Below, piece after piece: positions 19,317 through 27,855 of a DNA stretch of 64,000 nt; the first letter of the stretch is position 1, and each line of letters begins with the position of its first letter. A model generated the notes under the pieces. That model did not search any database. It saw only the letters and a program-made list of their open reading frames with translations, and had not been told where the DNA came from. This DNA comes from Marinobacter similis (lineage in GTDB: Bacteria > Pseudomonadota > Gammaproteobacteria > Pseudomonadales > Oleiphilaceae): positions 2,356,001 through 2,420,000 of the forward strand of contig NZ_CP007151.1 in the NCBI RefSeq assembly GCF_000830985.1, read 5' to 3'. A program made the translations under genes and the position numbers.

Positions 19317-21265
19317 ATGTTAACGATAACCGATCTCAGTTTACAACGGGGCGGCGCCTGGTTGCTACAGGCGGTCAACCTCACCGTCCAGCCGGGCCAG
19401 CGTGTCGCCATTGTCGGCGCCAACGGCGCGGGTAAATCCAGCCTGTTCCAGCTGCTACTGGGCCAGTTGGCACCGGAGCAGGGCAGCGTGTCGCTGCCAG
19501 GCGGCTGCCGCATAGCCCACATGGCCCAGGAGGTGAAAGCCTCCGATCGCAGCGCCCGGGATTTTGTTCTCGACGGCGACCTCGATCTCCGGCGTATGGA
19601 GCCGAGCTGGCCGATGCCGAAGCGCGTGGCGATGACCATGCCCAGGCTCGCATTCATGGTGAGCTGGATATTCATGAACCTGGTCGGCGTCGCGCCGTGC
19701 CGAGACCCTGCTGCGAGGACTTGGCTTTTCCGATTACGACATCGCCGGCCGGTGTCGGCGTTTTCTGGTGGCTGGCGGATCCGGCTCAACCTGGCCCAGG
19801 CTTGATGCGGCCCTCGGACCTGTTGCTGCTGGATGAGCCCACCAACCACCTGGATCTGGATGCTTGCCTGTGGCTTGAAAACTGGCTTCGCCGCTATCCC
19901 GGGACCCTGCTGTTCATTTCCCATGACCGGGATTTCATGGACCGGGTCGCCACCCATCTGGTGCACTTTGATCAGCAGCAGCTTGAGCTCTACACCGGTA
20001 ACTACACCGCCTTTGAAGGGCAGCGCAGCGAACGTCTGGCCCAGCAGCAAGCGGGCTTTGAGCGTCAGCAGGCCCGGATTGCCGAAATACAGCGCTTCAT
20101 CGATCGATTCAAGGCCAAGGCCACCAAGGCCCGGCAGGCCCAGAGCCGGGTCAAGGCACTGGAGCGCATGGAACGTATCGCACCGGCGCACATTGATTCG
20201 CCGTTCAGCTTCGAATTCCCGGTGTCCGAGAAAGTGTCCAACCCGCTGCTGTCCATTCGCAATGGCGAGGCCGGCCATGGCACCACGCCGATTCTTGCCG
20301 GGATCAATCTTACGCTTTTGCCCGGCAGTCGCATTGGCCTTCTGGGCCCCAATGGCGCTGGTAAATCGACACTGATGGACGGCCTGCGCGGTGAAAAGAC
20401 CCTGTTGGCCGGGGATCGCACCTGCGGCGAGCACCTGGCCATTGGTTATTTTGCCCAGCATCAGCTGGAATCATTGGATCTGGACGCCAGCCCCTTCCTG
20501 CATCTCCAGCGTTTGTCTCCCAAGGCTTCGGAACAGAGCATTCGCAATTTTCTGGGTGGCTTCGATTTCCATGGGGACGAGGCGCTGAGCGCTATTCGCT
20601 CATTCTCCGGTGGCGAGAAAGCCCGGGTTGCCCTGGCGATCATCGCCTGGCAGCGTCCGAACCTGTTGTTGCTCGATGAGCCCACCAACCACCTGGATCT
20701 GGAAATGCGCCAGGCCCTGACCATGGCCTTGCAGAACTTCGAGGGGGCCATCGTAGTGGTGTCCCACGACCGGCACTTGCTGCGCAATACCGTGGATGAG
20801 TTCTGGTTGGTGAATGACGGCCGGGTGCAAGAATATCAAGGTGACCTGGAAGATTATGAGCGCTGGCTGGCCGATCGTCGCAAAGACGACAGCGAAGCTC
20901 CGCGCAACAACCAGGCCTCAGCCAGCAGCGGTGCGGCCCAAGCCAGTACGGCGGAGCCGGTCGGTGAGAGCGCTGACGATCGCAAAGCCCGCAAGCGCGC
21001 AGAGGCCGCACTGCGCCAGAAAATCAGTCCGTATCGCAAGCGCCAGACCAGCCTGGAGAAGGATATGGATGGGCTGCAGCAATCCCTGCAGGCATTGGAG
21101 GCCGATCTGGCCAACCCGGCTTTGTACGACGCTGAGGGTCAGGCTCGGTTGAAGGAGCTGCTGGGCAAACAGGCGGAAGCCAAGCGCCGGCTGGAAAATA
21201 TTGAGGCGGAGTGGCTTGAGGTCAGTGAAACTGTTGAGTCTCTGGAGGCAGAGCTGACAGGCTAG
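19317..21265 (+). CDS. ABC-F family ATPase (YheS-like), four apparent frameshifts
   Basis: Soluble twin-ATPase protein of about 650 residues that acts on ribosomes. Domain 1: GANGAGKSS (Walker A), SAFSGGWRIRLNLAQA (signature), LLLDEPTNHLDLD (Walker B). A linker with HFDQQQLELYTGNYTAFEGQ and a charged coiled coil follows. Domain 2: GPNGAGKST, RSFSGGEKARVALA, LLLDEPTNHLDLE. A C-terminal coiled coil starts at about residue 560. The stretch 19590-19810 drifts through frames. It reads smoothly as YheS if one base is restored near 19602, 19677, 19752 and 19803. That is the densest cluster of lost bases in the window. The stop overlaps that of convergent ppx. Confidence 0.9.
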
Positions 21266-22800
21266 GCCCGTTCGGCGACCGGAATCATCAGCTCGAAATT
21301 CTGCCGGGCAAGATAGTCCCGTTCGTTTTCGAGATCGGCCAGGGTGAGTGGCCGATCGTCGAGCCAGCCTTCGTCAAATTCGACGGTCAGTTTGTTGGCT
21401 TCGGCGCTCAGTATCAGCCGTGGTGGTGGCTCCAGGTTGCGCGGGTGCTGAATCAGCACGGCCAGGCGAACCAGTACGCACAGGTAGCGCAGCCGGGTTT
21501 TGTCGTCCGGATCATCCACGCCGTCGAAAATGGCCGGTGAGAATTTCCGTCGGTGACCCCGCACCAGGGTGGCCAGATCACGCTGAAACTGCTGGCTGAA
21601 GCCGGGCAGGTCGGAATAGCGCAGCAGATAGGCGCCGTGCTTGTGATACTGACTGTGAGAGATGGTCAGTCCAATCTCATGCAGGCGGCAGGCCCAGCGC
21701 AAGGCTTCCTCGTCGCTGGCGGTGCGCACACCCCAGGTGTCTGCCACCTGCTCCCAGGCCGCCACGGCTGTTTCCTCTACAGCGGCGCCATGGGCCTGGT
21801 CCACGTGATAGCGCTCCTGCAGTGCGGTGATGGTACGCTCGCGCACATCTTCATGCTGAATCCGTCCGGCGATGTCGTACAATAACCCCTCCCGCAAGGC
21901 GCCATCGGCAAATTCCATTTCCTCGATCCCGAGTGACTGGAACGCAGCCATCAAAATCGCGAAGCCGGCCGGAAAGATGCTCTGGCGGTCTGAACGCACG
22001 CCCAGGTCACCCAGTTTTTCGATCCGGCCCATATCCACCAGGCGCTTGCGCAGCTCCAGCATCCCGTCTCGGGTGATGGTGCCGTCGGATATTTTAAGGC
22101 TGGCCAAGACACTGGAGATTGACTTGATGGAGCCGGACGACCCCACTGCGCTCTGCCAACCCACGGAGCGGAAATGCCGGCGAATGTTCAGCAGCTCCTG
22201 TTCGGCGTGGGTAACCGCCTTGTCCATCTGCCGCCGGGTGATCTTGCCATCCGGGAAATAGCGATTGCGGAAAGACACGCAGCCCATGTGCAGGCTCTCG
22301 AGCACTTCGGGTTCGAAGCGCTGTCCGATGATGAATTCGGTGCTGCCGCCACCGATGTCGATCACCAGCCGCCGGCCACAATCGTCGGACAGGGTATGGG
22401 AAACGCCTAGATAAATCAGGCGGGCTTCTTCACGGCCGGCGATGATTTCCACCGGGTAGCCCAGCACTTCCTCGGCCTGGTCCATGAAGATGTGGGCGTT
22501 ACGGGCGACCCTGAGGGCGTTGGTGCCGACGATCTGAACCGCACTCGGCGGCATGCCGTTCAGCCGCTGAGCGAACCGCCGCAAGCAAGCCAGGCCACGC
22601 TCCTGCGCCTCTGGAGTGAGGTTGTTGGCTTCGTCTAGACCCGCGCCCAGCTGAACTTTTTCGCCCATTTTCTCTAGGGTGCGGATTTCTCCGTGTACCA
22701 GCCGGGCAACGACCATGTGGAAGCTGTTGGAGCCCATGTCGATGGCTGCGAGAACCTCCGAAGGAGGAGCAGTATTTTCGGAGGTGGATGCGGCCGTCAC
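21262..22800 (-). CDS. ppx: Exopolyphosphatase
   Basis: 512-residue enzyme of the Ppx/GppA actin-fold superfamily that removes terminal phosphate from long polyphosphate (or 5'-phosphate from pppGpp). Seen: AAIDMGSNSFHMVVARL (phosphate-1 motif), NALRVARNAHIFMDQAEEVL, EIIAGREEARLIYLGV, LVIDIGGGSTEFIIG (phosphate-2 motif) and a C-terminal HD-like half with HEIGLTISHSQYHKHGAYLL. The start is GTG 22800, with AAGGA about 11 bases upstream. It is divergent from trxA, as in P. aeruginosa, but ppk is not adjacent here. Its stop codon shares CTAG with the convergent ABC-F stop. Confidence 0.93.
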   Translation of the reverse strand: MTAASTSENTAPPSEVLAAIDMGSNSFHMVVARLVHGEIRTLEKMGEKVQLGAGLDEANNLTPEAQERGLACLRRFAQRLNGMPPSAVQIVGTNALRVARNAHIFMDQAEEVLGYPVEIIAGREEARLIYLGVSHTLSDDCGRRLVIDIGGGSTEFIIGQRFEPEVLESLHMGCVSFRNRYFPDGKITRRQMDKAVTHAEQELLNIRRHFRSVGWQSAVGSSGSIKSISSVLASLKISDGTITRDGMLELRKRLVDMGRIEKLGDLGVRSDRQSIFPAGFAILMAAFQSLGIEEMEFADGALREGLLYDIAGRIQHEDVRERTITALQERYHVDQAHGAAVEETAVAAWEQVADTWGVRTASDEEALRWACRLHEIGLTISHSQYHKHGAYLLRYSDLPGFSQQFQRDLATLVRGHRRKFSPAIFDGVDDPDDKTRLRYLCVLVRLAVLIQHPRNLEPPPRLILSAEANKLTVEFDEGWLDDRPLTLADLENERDYLARQNFELMIPVAERA

Positions 22801-23049
22801 GGTGGTCGAAATCCTTTTAAAGGTGAGCTTCCGGGCTACTATAAGCGAAATCCCTCAGGCCTGTCAGTAACGGACAGGCCGATCTACCGCTTCACATATT
22901 GCGGACCAATCGCGTAAAGTATGGCTCATCTCGATAAGGGTGAAAGGTTGTCTGAACAACGAGGCAATCATTCAGCGAAGTGAACAGCGCCCTGCTGCGG
23001 GTCTAAAGCAGGCTGACATGATGTAGGGCGCACGAATCAGGAAATGGTA
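22801..23049. other. Divergent ppx-trxA intergenic region
   Basis: About 250 bases with promoters expected on both strands. I see no hexamer pair I would defend. TTGCGG at about 22899 with TATGGC downstream is too closely spaced. An inverted pair GCCCTGCTGC/GCAGGCTGAC near 22990-23020 is imperfect. No ORF with a ribosome site is present. Confidence 0.4.
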
Positions 23050-23376
23050 ATGAGCGGAAATATCGTAAACGTAACCGACGCTTCCTTTGAGCAGGACGTG
23101 CTGCAGTCCGACGTTCCGGTACTGGTAGATTACTGGGCGGAATGGTGCGGTCCCTGCAAGATGATCGCTCCGGTACTGGAAGACATTGCAGACGAATACG
23201 AAGGCAAGCTGAAGATCTGCAAGCTGAACATCGACGAAAACGAGCAGACTCCGCCTAAGTTCAACATCCGCGGTATCCCGACTCTGATGCTGTTCAAGAA
23301 CGGCAACGTTGATGCCACCAAGGTAGGCGCCCTCTCCAAGTCGCAGTTGGTAGCCTTCCTGGACAGCAATCTCTGA
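23050..23376 (+). CDS. trxA: Thioredoxin 1
   Basis: 108-residue cytoplasmic dithiol oxidoreductase with the redox centre W32-C33-G-P-C36 and the cis-proline loop [11 protein letters not shown]. The start was set at the second ATG (23050). AGGA lies 7 bases before it but only 1 base before the ATG at 23044, and 108 residues is the standard length. It is followed by a strong terminator whose 3' side also holds the moaE stop codon. Location between ppx and the rho region is as in Pseudomonas, apart from the inserted molybdopterin operon. Confidence 0.95.
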   Translation: MSGNIVNVTDASFEQDVLQSDVPVLVDYWAEWCGPCKMIAPVLEDIADEYEGKLKICKLNIDENEQTPPKFNIRGIPTLMLFKNGNVDATKVGALSKSQLVAFLDSNL

Positions 23377-23392
23377 TTGCCGGCCGGTTGCT

Positions 23393-23431
23393 AAAAACCG
23401 CCCCTGAGCTTGCGCTCACGGGCGGTTTTTT
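23393..23431. terminator. Terminator between trxA and moaE
   Basis: AAAAACCGCCC pairs with GGGCGGTTTTT, with an inner TGAGC/GCTCA stem separated by a C-C mismatch, and a T run on the plus side. The A run on the other flank makes it usable for minus-strand moaE, whose TAA overlaps it at 23430-23432. Confidence 0.9.
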
Positions 23432-23875
23432 ATTGCCAGGCATCGCTGCGGGCGACGTCTGAGTCCTTTTGCTCCACCCAATGCTCCCCGGAAGCGGTGA
23501 TTTCCTTCTTCCAGAAAGGTGCCGAGGTCTTGAGGCGTCCATCAAAAACTGGCAGGCGGCGAATGCGTCGCTCCGGTGTGCGCTGCAGACGCCAACGAAG
23601 ACAATCTGGTCTTGCAGTGCCAGTCGGCCGACCCGGTGGATCACTCGTGCCTGGCGGACATCCCAGCGGGACGAAGCCTCGGCAATTAATCCCTCAATGA
23701 CCTGCTCGGTCATGCCGGGGTAGTGCTCCAGGTATAAGCCTTGAACGTCACTCAGATCGCCACTGTCCCTTACCAGGCCGGTAAAAGTTGCAATGGCTCC
23801 GGTGCCCGCGCCGCTGTCTCTGAGCCGTTGGTACTCCGTTGCAGGATCAAAATCCTCGTTCTGGATTGAAATCAT
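23430..23875 (-). CDS. moaE: Molybdopterin synthase large subunit MoaE, one apparent frameshift
   Basis: Catalytic subunit that, with two thiocarboxylated MoaD chains, converts precursor Z (cPMP) to molybdopterin. The corrected product is about 148 residues. Seen: GAIATFTGLVRD, LYLEHYPGMTEQVIEGLIAE, ARVIHRVGRLALQDQIVFVG, SAHRSDAFAACQFLMD and, after a frame change near 23538, LKTSAPFWKKE and GEHWVEQKDSD, which are the highly conserved active-site end of MoaE. Without the correction the catalytic Lys region would be lost. It follows moaD by one base, so it is the last gene of the moaB-moeA-moaD-moaE operon. Confidence 0.92.
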
Positions 23876-23876
23876 C

Positions 23877-24137
23877 TCAGCCTCCGGTCACCGGCGGGAA
23901 AAAAGCCACTTCATCGCCGGCACGTACCTCGGTAGACAGTTTGGCCATGGCCTGGTTCACCGCGATCATCACGGGCTGTTTTCCTTGAAGCTGGGCCCAG
24001 GCGCCGCCGCGCTCGGCCAAGCTGGCCAGGACAGCTCCCGTGGTCAGGCCGGGTTCGGCCGGCAGCGTGAGCTGCTCGGTGTCCAGTTCCTCTCGTAGTC
24101 GGGCGAAGAAACGGACAGTGAAAGTTTCTGCAGTCAT
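23877..24137 (-). CDS. moaD: Molybdopterin synthase sulfur carrier MoaD
   Basis: 86-residue ubiquitin-like protein that carries the sulfur as a C-terminal thiocarboxylate. It ends in VTGG, the mandatory double glycine, with the preceding DEVAFFPPVTGG typical of MoaD. The start lies two bases after the moeA stop and its stop lies one base before moaE, so expression is coupled. Beta-grasp pattern FTVRFFARLREEL at the N terminus agrees. Confidence 0.93.
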   Translation of the reverse strand: MTAETFTVRFFARLREELDTEQLTLPAEPGLTTGAVLASLAERGGAWAQLQGKQPVMIAVNQAMAKLSTEVRAGDEVAFFPPVTGG

Positions 24138-24139
24138 GA

Positions 24140-25354
24140 TCAGGCCAAAAGCTCGGTGAATGAATAGTAGGTTAGCACGTCGCCGATCCGGACTTCGCTG
24201 TTCTCTGGAATCACTGCCAGGCCATCGGCCCAGCAGGCAGAGCTGAGCATGCCGGAACTCTGATTAGGGTAGGCGGCCAAACAAAGCTCTCCGGCCTTGT
24301 GCTCTTTGCGCGCCCGGAAAAAGCCCCGGCGGATTGAGGGCGAGGGAACCTCAAAGTCCGCTGGCAGCCGCTCGCCCACCGGATGAATGCGCGGCTGGCC
24401 CTGACACTGACGGATAAAGGGCATCACGATCATGGCAAAGGTGACCAGAACGGCAGCTGGGTTGCCGGGTAGTCCGAGCAGGGGAGTGCCGTCGATCACG
24501 CCGAAGGCCAGCGGTTTGCCCGGCTTTATCGCCAGGCGCCAGAGCGACAGGTTGCCGGTGGCCTCCAGTGCGGCACGGACGTGATCTTCCTCGCCCACGG
24601 AAACCCCGCCGGTGGTGATGATCAGATCTGCTTCGGTGGCCGCTTTCTGCAGAGTGGCCTCCGTGGCGGCTCGATTGTCCGCCAGACCCTCACACAGCAC
24701 CACTTCGCAGGCGGCGTGCCTGAGCAGGCCCAGCAGGGTGAATCTATTGGTGTTGTAGATCTGTCCGGGGCCCAGTGGTTGCCCGGGTTCCACCAGCTCG
24801 TCGCCGGTGGTGAGAATGGCGACTTTGAGCTTGCCCATGACGGGCACCTGAGCCACGCCCATGGAGGCAAGTAGCCCCAGCTCCTGAGCGCGCAGTCGGG
24901 TGCCTCGGGGCAAGGCCAGATCGCCCTTGTTCAGATCTTGCCCCTGGCGCCGGATGTTCTGGCCCGGCTCGACGTCAGTCTGTACCTGGATGCCGGTTTC
25001 AGAAACATCTACCTGCTCCTGCATGACCACCGAATCGGCGCCGGCGGGGATCTCCGAGCCGGTAAAAATGCGGGCGGCGGTGCCCGCGGCCAGTGGCGTG
25101 GGTGCGGTGCCGGCAGGGATGCGGGCCGAAATCGGCAGAGGCTTGGCCGCCTGAAGGTCCTGCTGGCGCAGGGCATAGCCATCCACCGAGCTGTTGTCGG
25201 CCGGCGGCACATCTGCCGGGACCCTCTGATCTTCAGCCAGGATGCGATCCAGAGCATCGGGCAGCGCCACAATTTCGGTGCGACTGATCGCCGGTGCTCG
25301 GGATAGCAAGTGACTCAGGGCATCTTCCAGGGGCGTCAGGTCAGGGCTGACCAT
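24140..25354 (-). CDS. moeA: Molybdopterin molybdenumtransferase MoeA
   Basis: 404-residue enzyme that inserts molybdate into adenylylated molybdopterin. Seen: PPADNSSVDGYALR, RIFTGSEIPAGADSVVMQEQ, the MogA-like fold phrases ILTTGDELVEPG, YNTNRF, DLIITTGGVSVGEEDHVR, IKPGKPLAFGVIDG and LLGLPGNPAAVLVTF, then a C-terminal beta-barrel domain. The open frame runs upstream into moaB, but ATG 25354 with AAGGAG 9 bases before it gives the standard N terminus. It lies between moaB and moaD on the same strand. Confidence 0.94.
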   Translation of the reverse strand: MVSPDLTPLEDALSHLLSRAPAISRTEIVALPDALDRILAEDQRVPADVPPADNSSVDGYALRQQDLQAAKPLPISARIPAGTAPTPLAAGTAARIFTGSEIPAGADSVVMQEQVDVSETGIQVQTDVEPGQNIRRQGQDLNKGDLALPRGTRLRAQELGLLASMGVAQVPVMGKLKVAILTTGDELVEPGQPLGPGQIYNTNRFTLLGLLRHAACEVVLCEGLADNRAATEATLQKAATEADLIITTGGVSVGEEDHVRAALEATGNLSLWRLAIKPGKPLAFGVIDGTPLLGLPGNPAAVLVTFAMIVMPFIRQCQGQPRIHPVGERLPADFEVPSPSIRRGFFRARKEHKAGELCLAAYPNQSSGMLSSACWADGLAVIPENSEVRIGDVLTYYSFTELLA

Positions 25355-25386
25355 GAGCGGTTCTCCTTGTTGTTCGCTGAATGCGC

Positions 25387-25959
25387 TCAGATGGTCGCGC
25401 GGGTGGCGATCTGCTCGTTTACCCGATGCAGGGGCTTGTCCGGCTTGCGCAATACCAGCCCGGCAAAGTTGCAGGGGGAGTGTCGGCTGTCCAGCTGATT
25501 GCGCAGGATACCGTTCCAACCTGTCCGGCAGGCGCCAGTGGAACCCGGCAGGCAAAAGATAACGGTGTGGTTGGACAGACCGCCAAAGGCCCGGGACTGG
25601 ATGGTGGAGCTGGCGATTTCGGCGGCTGACAGGCGTCGAAATTCCTCACCAAAGCCATCAATGGCCTTGTCCAGCAGCGGTCCAACCGCTTCTGGCGTGC
25701 TGTCGCGTTCAGAGAAACCGGTGCCGCCAGTGATCAGTACGGCATGCACGGACGGGTCGGCGATCCAGTTGGCGATCAGGGCGCGTATCAGGTACACGTC
25801 GTCCGGCAGGATGCGTCGGGACGCTAAATGATGTCCTGCTTCGAGCAGATTGTCGGCCAGAAACTGGCCCGAGGTGTCCTGCTCGGGGCCGCGGCTGTCA
25901 GAAACGGTCAACAGGGCGATGTTAAGGGGTTTGAATTCGCCGGCGAGGTCGATGCCCAT
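25387..25959 (-). CDS. moaB: Molybdopterin adenylyltransferase-like MoaB
   Basis: 190-residue MogA/MoaB family protein, first gene of the moa/moe operon. Seen: NIALLTVSDSRGPEQDTSG, ILPDDVYLIRALI, AVLITGGTGFSERDSTPEAV, FGEEFRRLS and FCLPGSTGACRTGWNGIL, with PCNF near the end as in E. coli MoaB. The family activates molybdopterin by adenylylation in some bacteria, while in others MogA does this. ATG 25959 has GGAG 8 bases upstream; a longer frame from 26001 lacks one. The C terminus is about 20 residues longer than E. coli MoaB. Confidence 0.9.
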   Translation of the reverse strand: MGIDLAGEFKPLNIALLTVSDSRGPEQDTSGQFLADNLLEAGHHLASRRILPDDVYLIRALIANWIADPSVHAVLITGGTGFSERDSTPEAVGPLLDKAIDGFGEEFRRLSAAEIASSTIQSRAFGGLSNHTVIFCLPGSTGACRTGWNGILRNQLDSRHSPCNFAGLVLRKPDKPLHRVNEQIATRATI

Positions 25960-26332
25960 GGCGTTAGCTCCGTAATTTTGGGATAAATACTGATAACGCA
26001 AGTATCCGGATCACGGCTATGGATTGGAAGAGGGCTCCGGCCAGGCCTGACAGGTTGCGCCGGCCAAAGGAATCAGGATCCGGGTTAAGTTGGCGTTAAT
26101 TTGGACAGTTTACTTGACATTCGCCAGTGAGGTGGTCGATGATCTTCGTTGCCTAGGGGACGGTTGTTCCCACTCTCTGGCTTCAGACCCTTTTAAACCC
26201 GGATTCCATCTACACCCGGTTGCTCCATCTGGCCAGCAACAAGTTCAACGACGTTAATTTTTGATCAATCCGTGCAGGGACACCCTGTCATCCCACATTC
26301 GATTACTTCCATTCCTGATAATCCAACAAACT
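25960..26332. other. moaB-rho divergent intergenic region and rho leader
   Basis: 373 bases without a gene. It holds the putative rho promoter (26114-26143) and a leader of roughly 180 bases. The leader is rich in pyrimidine runs (26170-26230) and G-poor, as Rho-binding sites are. Rho autoregulates by terminating in its own leader in E. coli, so this stretch may be the target; that is inference. No short peptide ORF with a good ribosome site is evident. Confidence 0.5.
26114..26143 (+). promoter_or_regulatory. Putative sigma70 promoter of rho
   Basis: TTGACA (26114-26119) is a perfect -35; GATGAT (26138-26143) after an 18-base spacer is a moderate -10. It would give a leader of about 180 bases before the rho ATG. 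Confidence 0.5.
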
Positions 26333-27595
26333 ATGAATCTTACTGAACTCAAGCAGAAGTCCATGCCCGAATTGCTCGAAATTGCGCAAGAGATGGGCCT
26401 CGATAACCTGGCTCGTTCGCGCAAGCAGGATGTCATCTTCACTATTCTGAAGAGACACGCCAAGGGCGGCGAAGACATCTACGGCGACGGCGTACTGGAA
26501 ATTCTGCAGGACGGTTTTGGTTTCCTCCGTTCCGCTGACGCTTCCTACCTGGCGGGACCGGACGATATTTACGTCTCTCCGAGCCAGATCCGTCGTTTTA
26601 ACCTGCGTACCGGTGACACCATTGCCGGCAAGATTCGCCCGCCCAAAGACGGCGAGCGTTATTTTGCCCTGTTGAAGGTTAATGAAATTAACTTCGACAA
26701 GCCGGACAACGCCCGTAACAAGATCCTGTTCGAGAACCTGACGCCGCTGTTCCCTGAAGAGCGCCTGACTCTGGAAGCGGGCAATGGCAGCACCGAGGAT
26801 TTGTCCTCGCGGGTGCTGGACCTGGTTGCTCCTATCGGTAAGGGCCAGCGTGGTCTGATCGTCTCCCCGCCCAAGGCCGGTAAGACGCTGCTGATGCAGA
26901 GCATCGCCCAGTCGATTACCCGTAATAACCCGGAATGCCACGTGATGGTGCTGCTGATCGACGAGCGCCCGGAAGAAGTGACCGAAATGCAGCGCACCGT
27001 GCGCGGCGAGGTGATTGCTTCCACGTTCGATGAGCCACCCGCACGGCACGTTCAGGTTGCCGAGATGGTGATCGAGAAGGCCAAGCGTCTGGTTGAACAC
27101 AAGAAAGACGTGGTGATCCTGCTGGATTCCATTACCCGTCTGGCTCGTGCCTACAACACCGTGATCCCGTCCTCCGGCAAGGTTCTGACCGGTGGTGTTG
27201 ATGCCCACGCCCTGGAGAAGCCGAAGCGGTTCTTCGGTGCAGCCCGGAATGTGGAAGAGGGCGGCAGCCTGACCATCCTGGCGACGGCACTGGTCAACAC
27301 CGGTTCCAAGATGGACGAGGTGATCTACGAGGAGTTCAAGGGCACCGGCAACATGGAAATCCATCTGGACCGCAAGATTGCCGAGAAGCGTACTTACCCG
27401 GCCATCAACATCCGCAGCTCCGGCACGCGCCGTGAAGACCTGCTGATGAGTGAGGCGGACATCCAGCGAGTGTGGATCCTGCGTAAGCTGCTGCATTCGA
27501 TGGACGACGATACGGCGGCCATCGAGTTCCTGCTGGACAAGCTCCGGGACACCAAGACTAACGACGAGTTCTTCCAGTCGATGAAGCGTCGTTAA
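26333..27595 (+). CDS. rho: Transcription termination factor Rho
   Basis: 420-residue hexameric RNA-DNA helicase, length as in E. coli (419). N-terminal helical domain starts [18 protein letters not shown]. The cold-shock RNA-binding domain follows ([20 protein letters not shown]). The ATPase has [13 protein letters not shown] (Walker A), [16 protein letters not shown] (Walker B/catalytic E), the Q loop near [20 protein letters not shown], and the R loop. ATG 26333 is chosen for the family N terminus. An upstream in-frame extension to 26261 reads as untranslated leader. Followed by a long palindromic element. Confidence 0.97.
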   Translation: MNLTELKQKSMPELLEIAQEMGLDNLARSRKQDVIFTILKRHAKGGEDIYGDGVLEILQDGFGFLRSADASYLAGPDDIYVSPSQIRRFNLRTGDTIAGKIRPPKDGERYFALLKVNEINFDKPDNARNKILFENLTPLFPEERLTLEAGNGSTEDLSSRVLDLVAPIGKGQRGLIVSPPKAGKTLLMQSIAQSITRNNPECHVMVLLIDERPEEVTEMQRTVRGEVIASTFDEPPARHVQVAEMVIEKAKRLVEHKKDVVILLDSITRLARAYNTVIPSSGKVLTGGVDAHALEKPKRFFGAARNVEEGGSLTILATALVNTGSKMDEVIYEEFKGTGNMEIHLDRKIAEKRTYPAINIRSSGTRREDLLMSEADIQRVWILRKLLHSMDDDTAAIEFLLDKLRDTKTNDEFFQSMKRR

Positions 27596-27645
27596 GGCAG
27601 AGTCAGGGATTAGCCCCGGCGCGTTGAACCTTTCGGTTTAGCTGC

Positions 27646-27742
27646 GCCGGGAGACCTTGCCCCGGACACGCCGTGGATACGTCCCTGTAGGCTTGGTCTT
27701 GCCATCCCTGGCAAGACACAGTCCGGGACAAGGTCTCCCGGC
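27646..27742. repeat. Long palindromic intergenic element (copy B)
   Basis: A 22-base inverted repeat with one mismatch (27646-27667 with 27721-27742) encloses 53 bases. Inside is a perfect 9-base hairpin, GTCTTGCCA-TCCC-TGGCAAGAC (27696-27717), and a smaller GTGGATAC/GTCCC segment. The size, outer arm length and inner hairpin position closely match the element at 2294-2387, though the arm sequences differ. It sits between rho and ubiD. Confidence 0.8.
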
Positions 27743-27855
27743 ACTGCTTCCCTGCCTCCTGCGCGCACCCGTCCCTCCATCCTGACCTGGCGTTAAGTGT
27801 AAACATCCAATAAGCGCCGCAGCCCGTAAAAAGCCCGAAACCTTCGGAGCACGCG

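Noticed and set aside
19271..20461. Upstream part of the open frame that ends at 18713, and a long minus-strand frame opposite the ABC-F gene
   Set aside because: Antisense to the ABC-F ATPase. The TIGR02444 protein clearly begins at ATG 19270.
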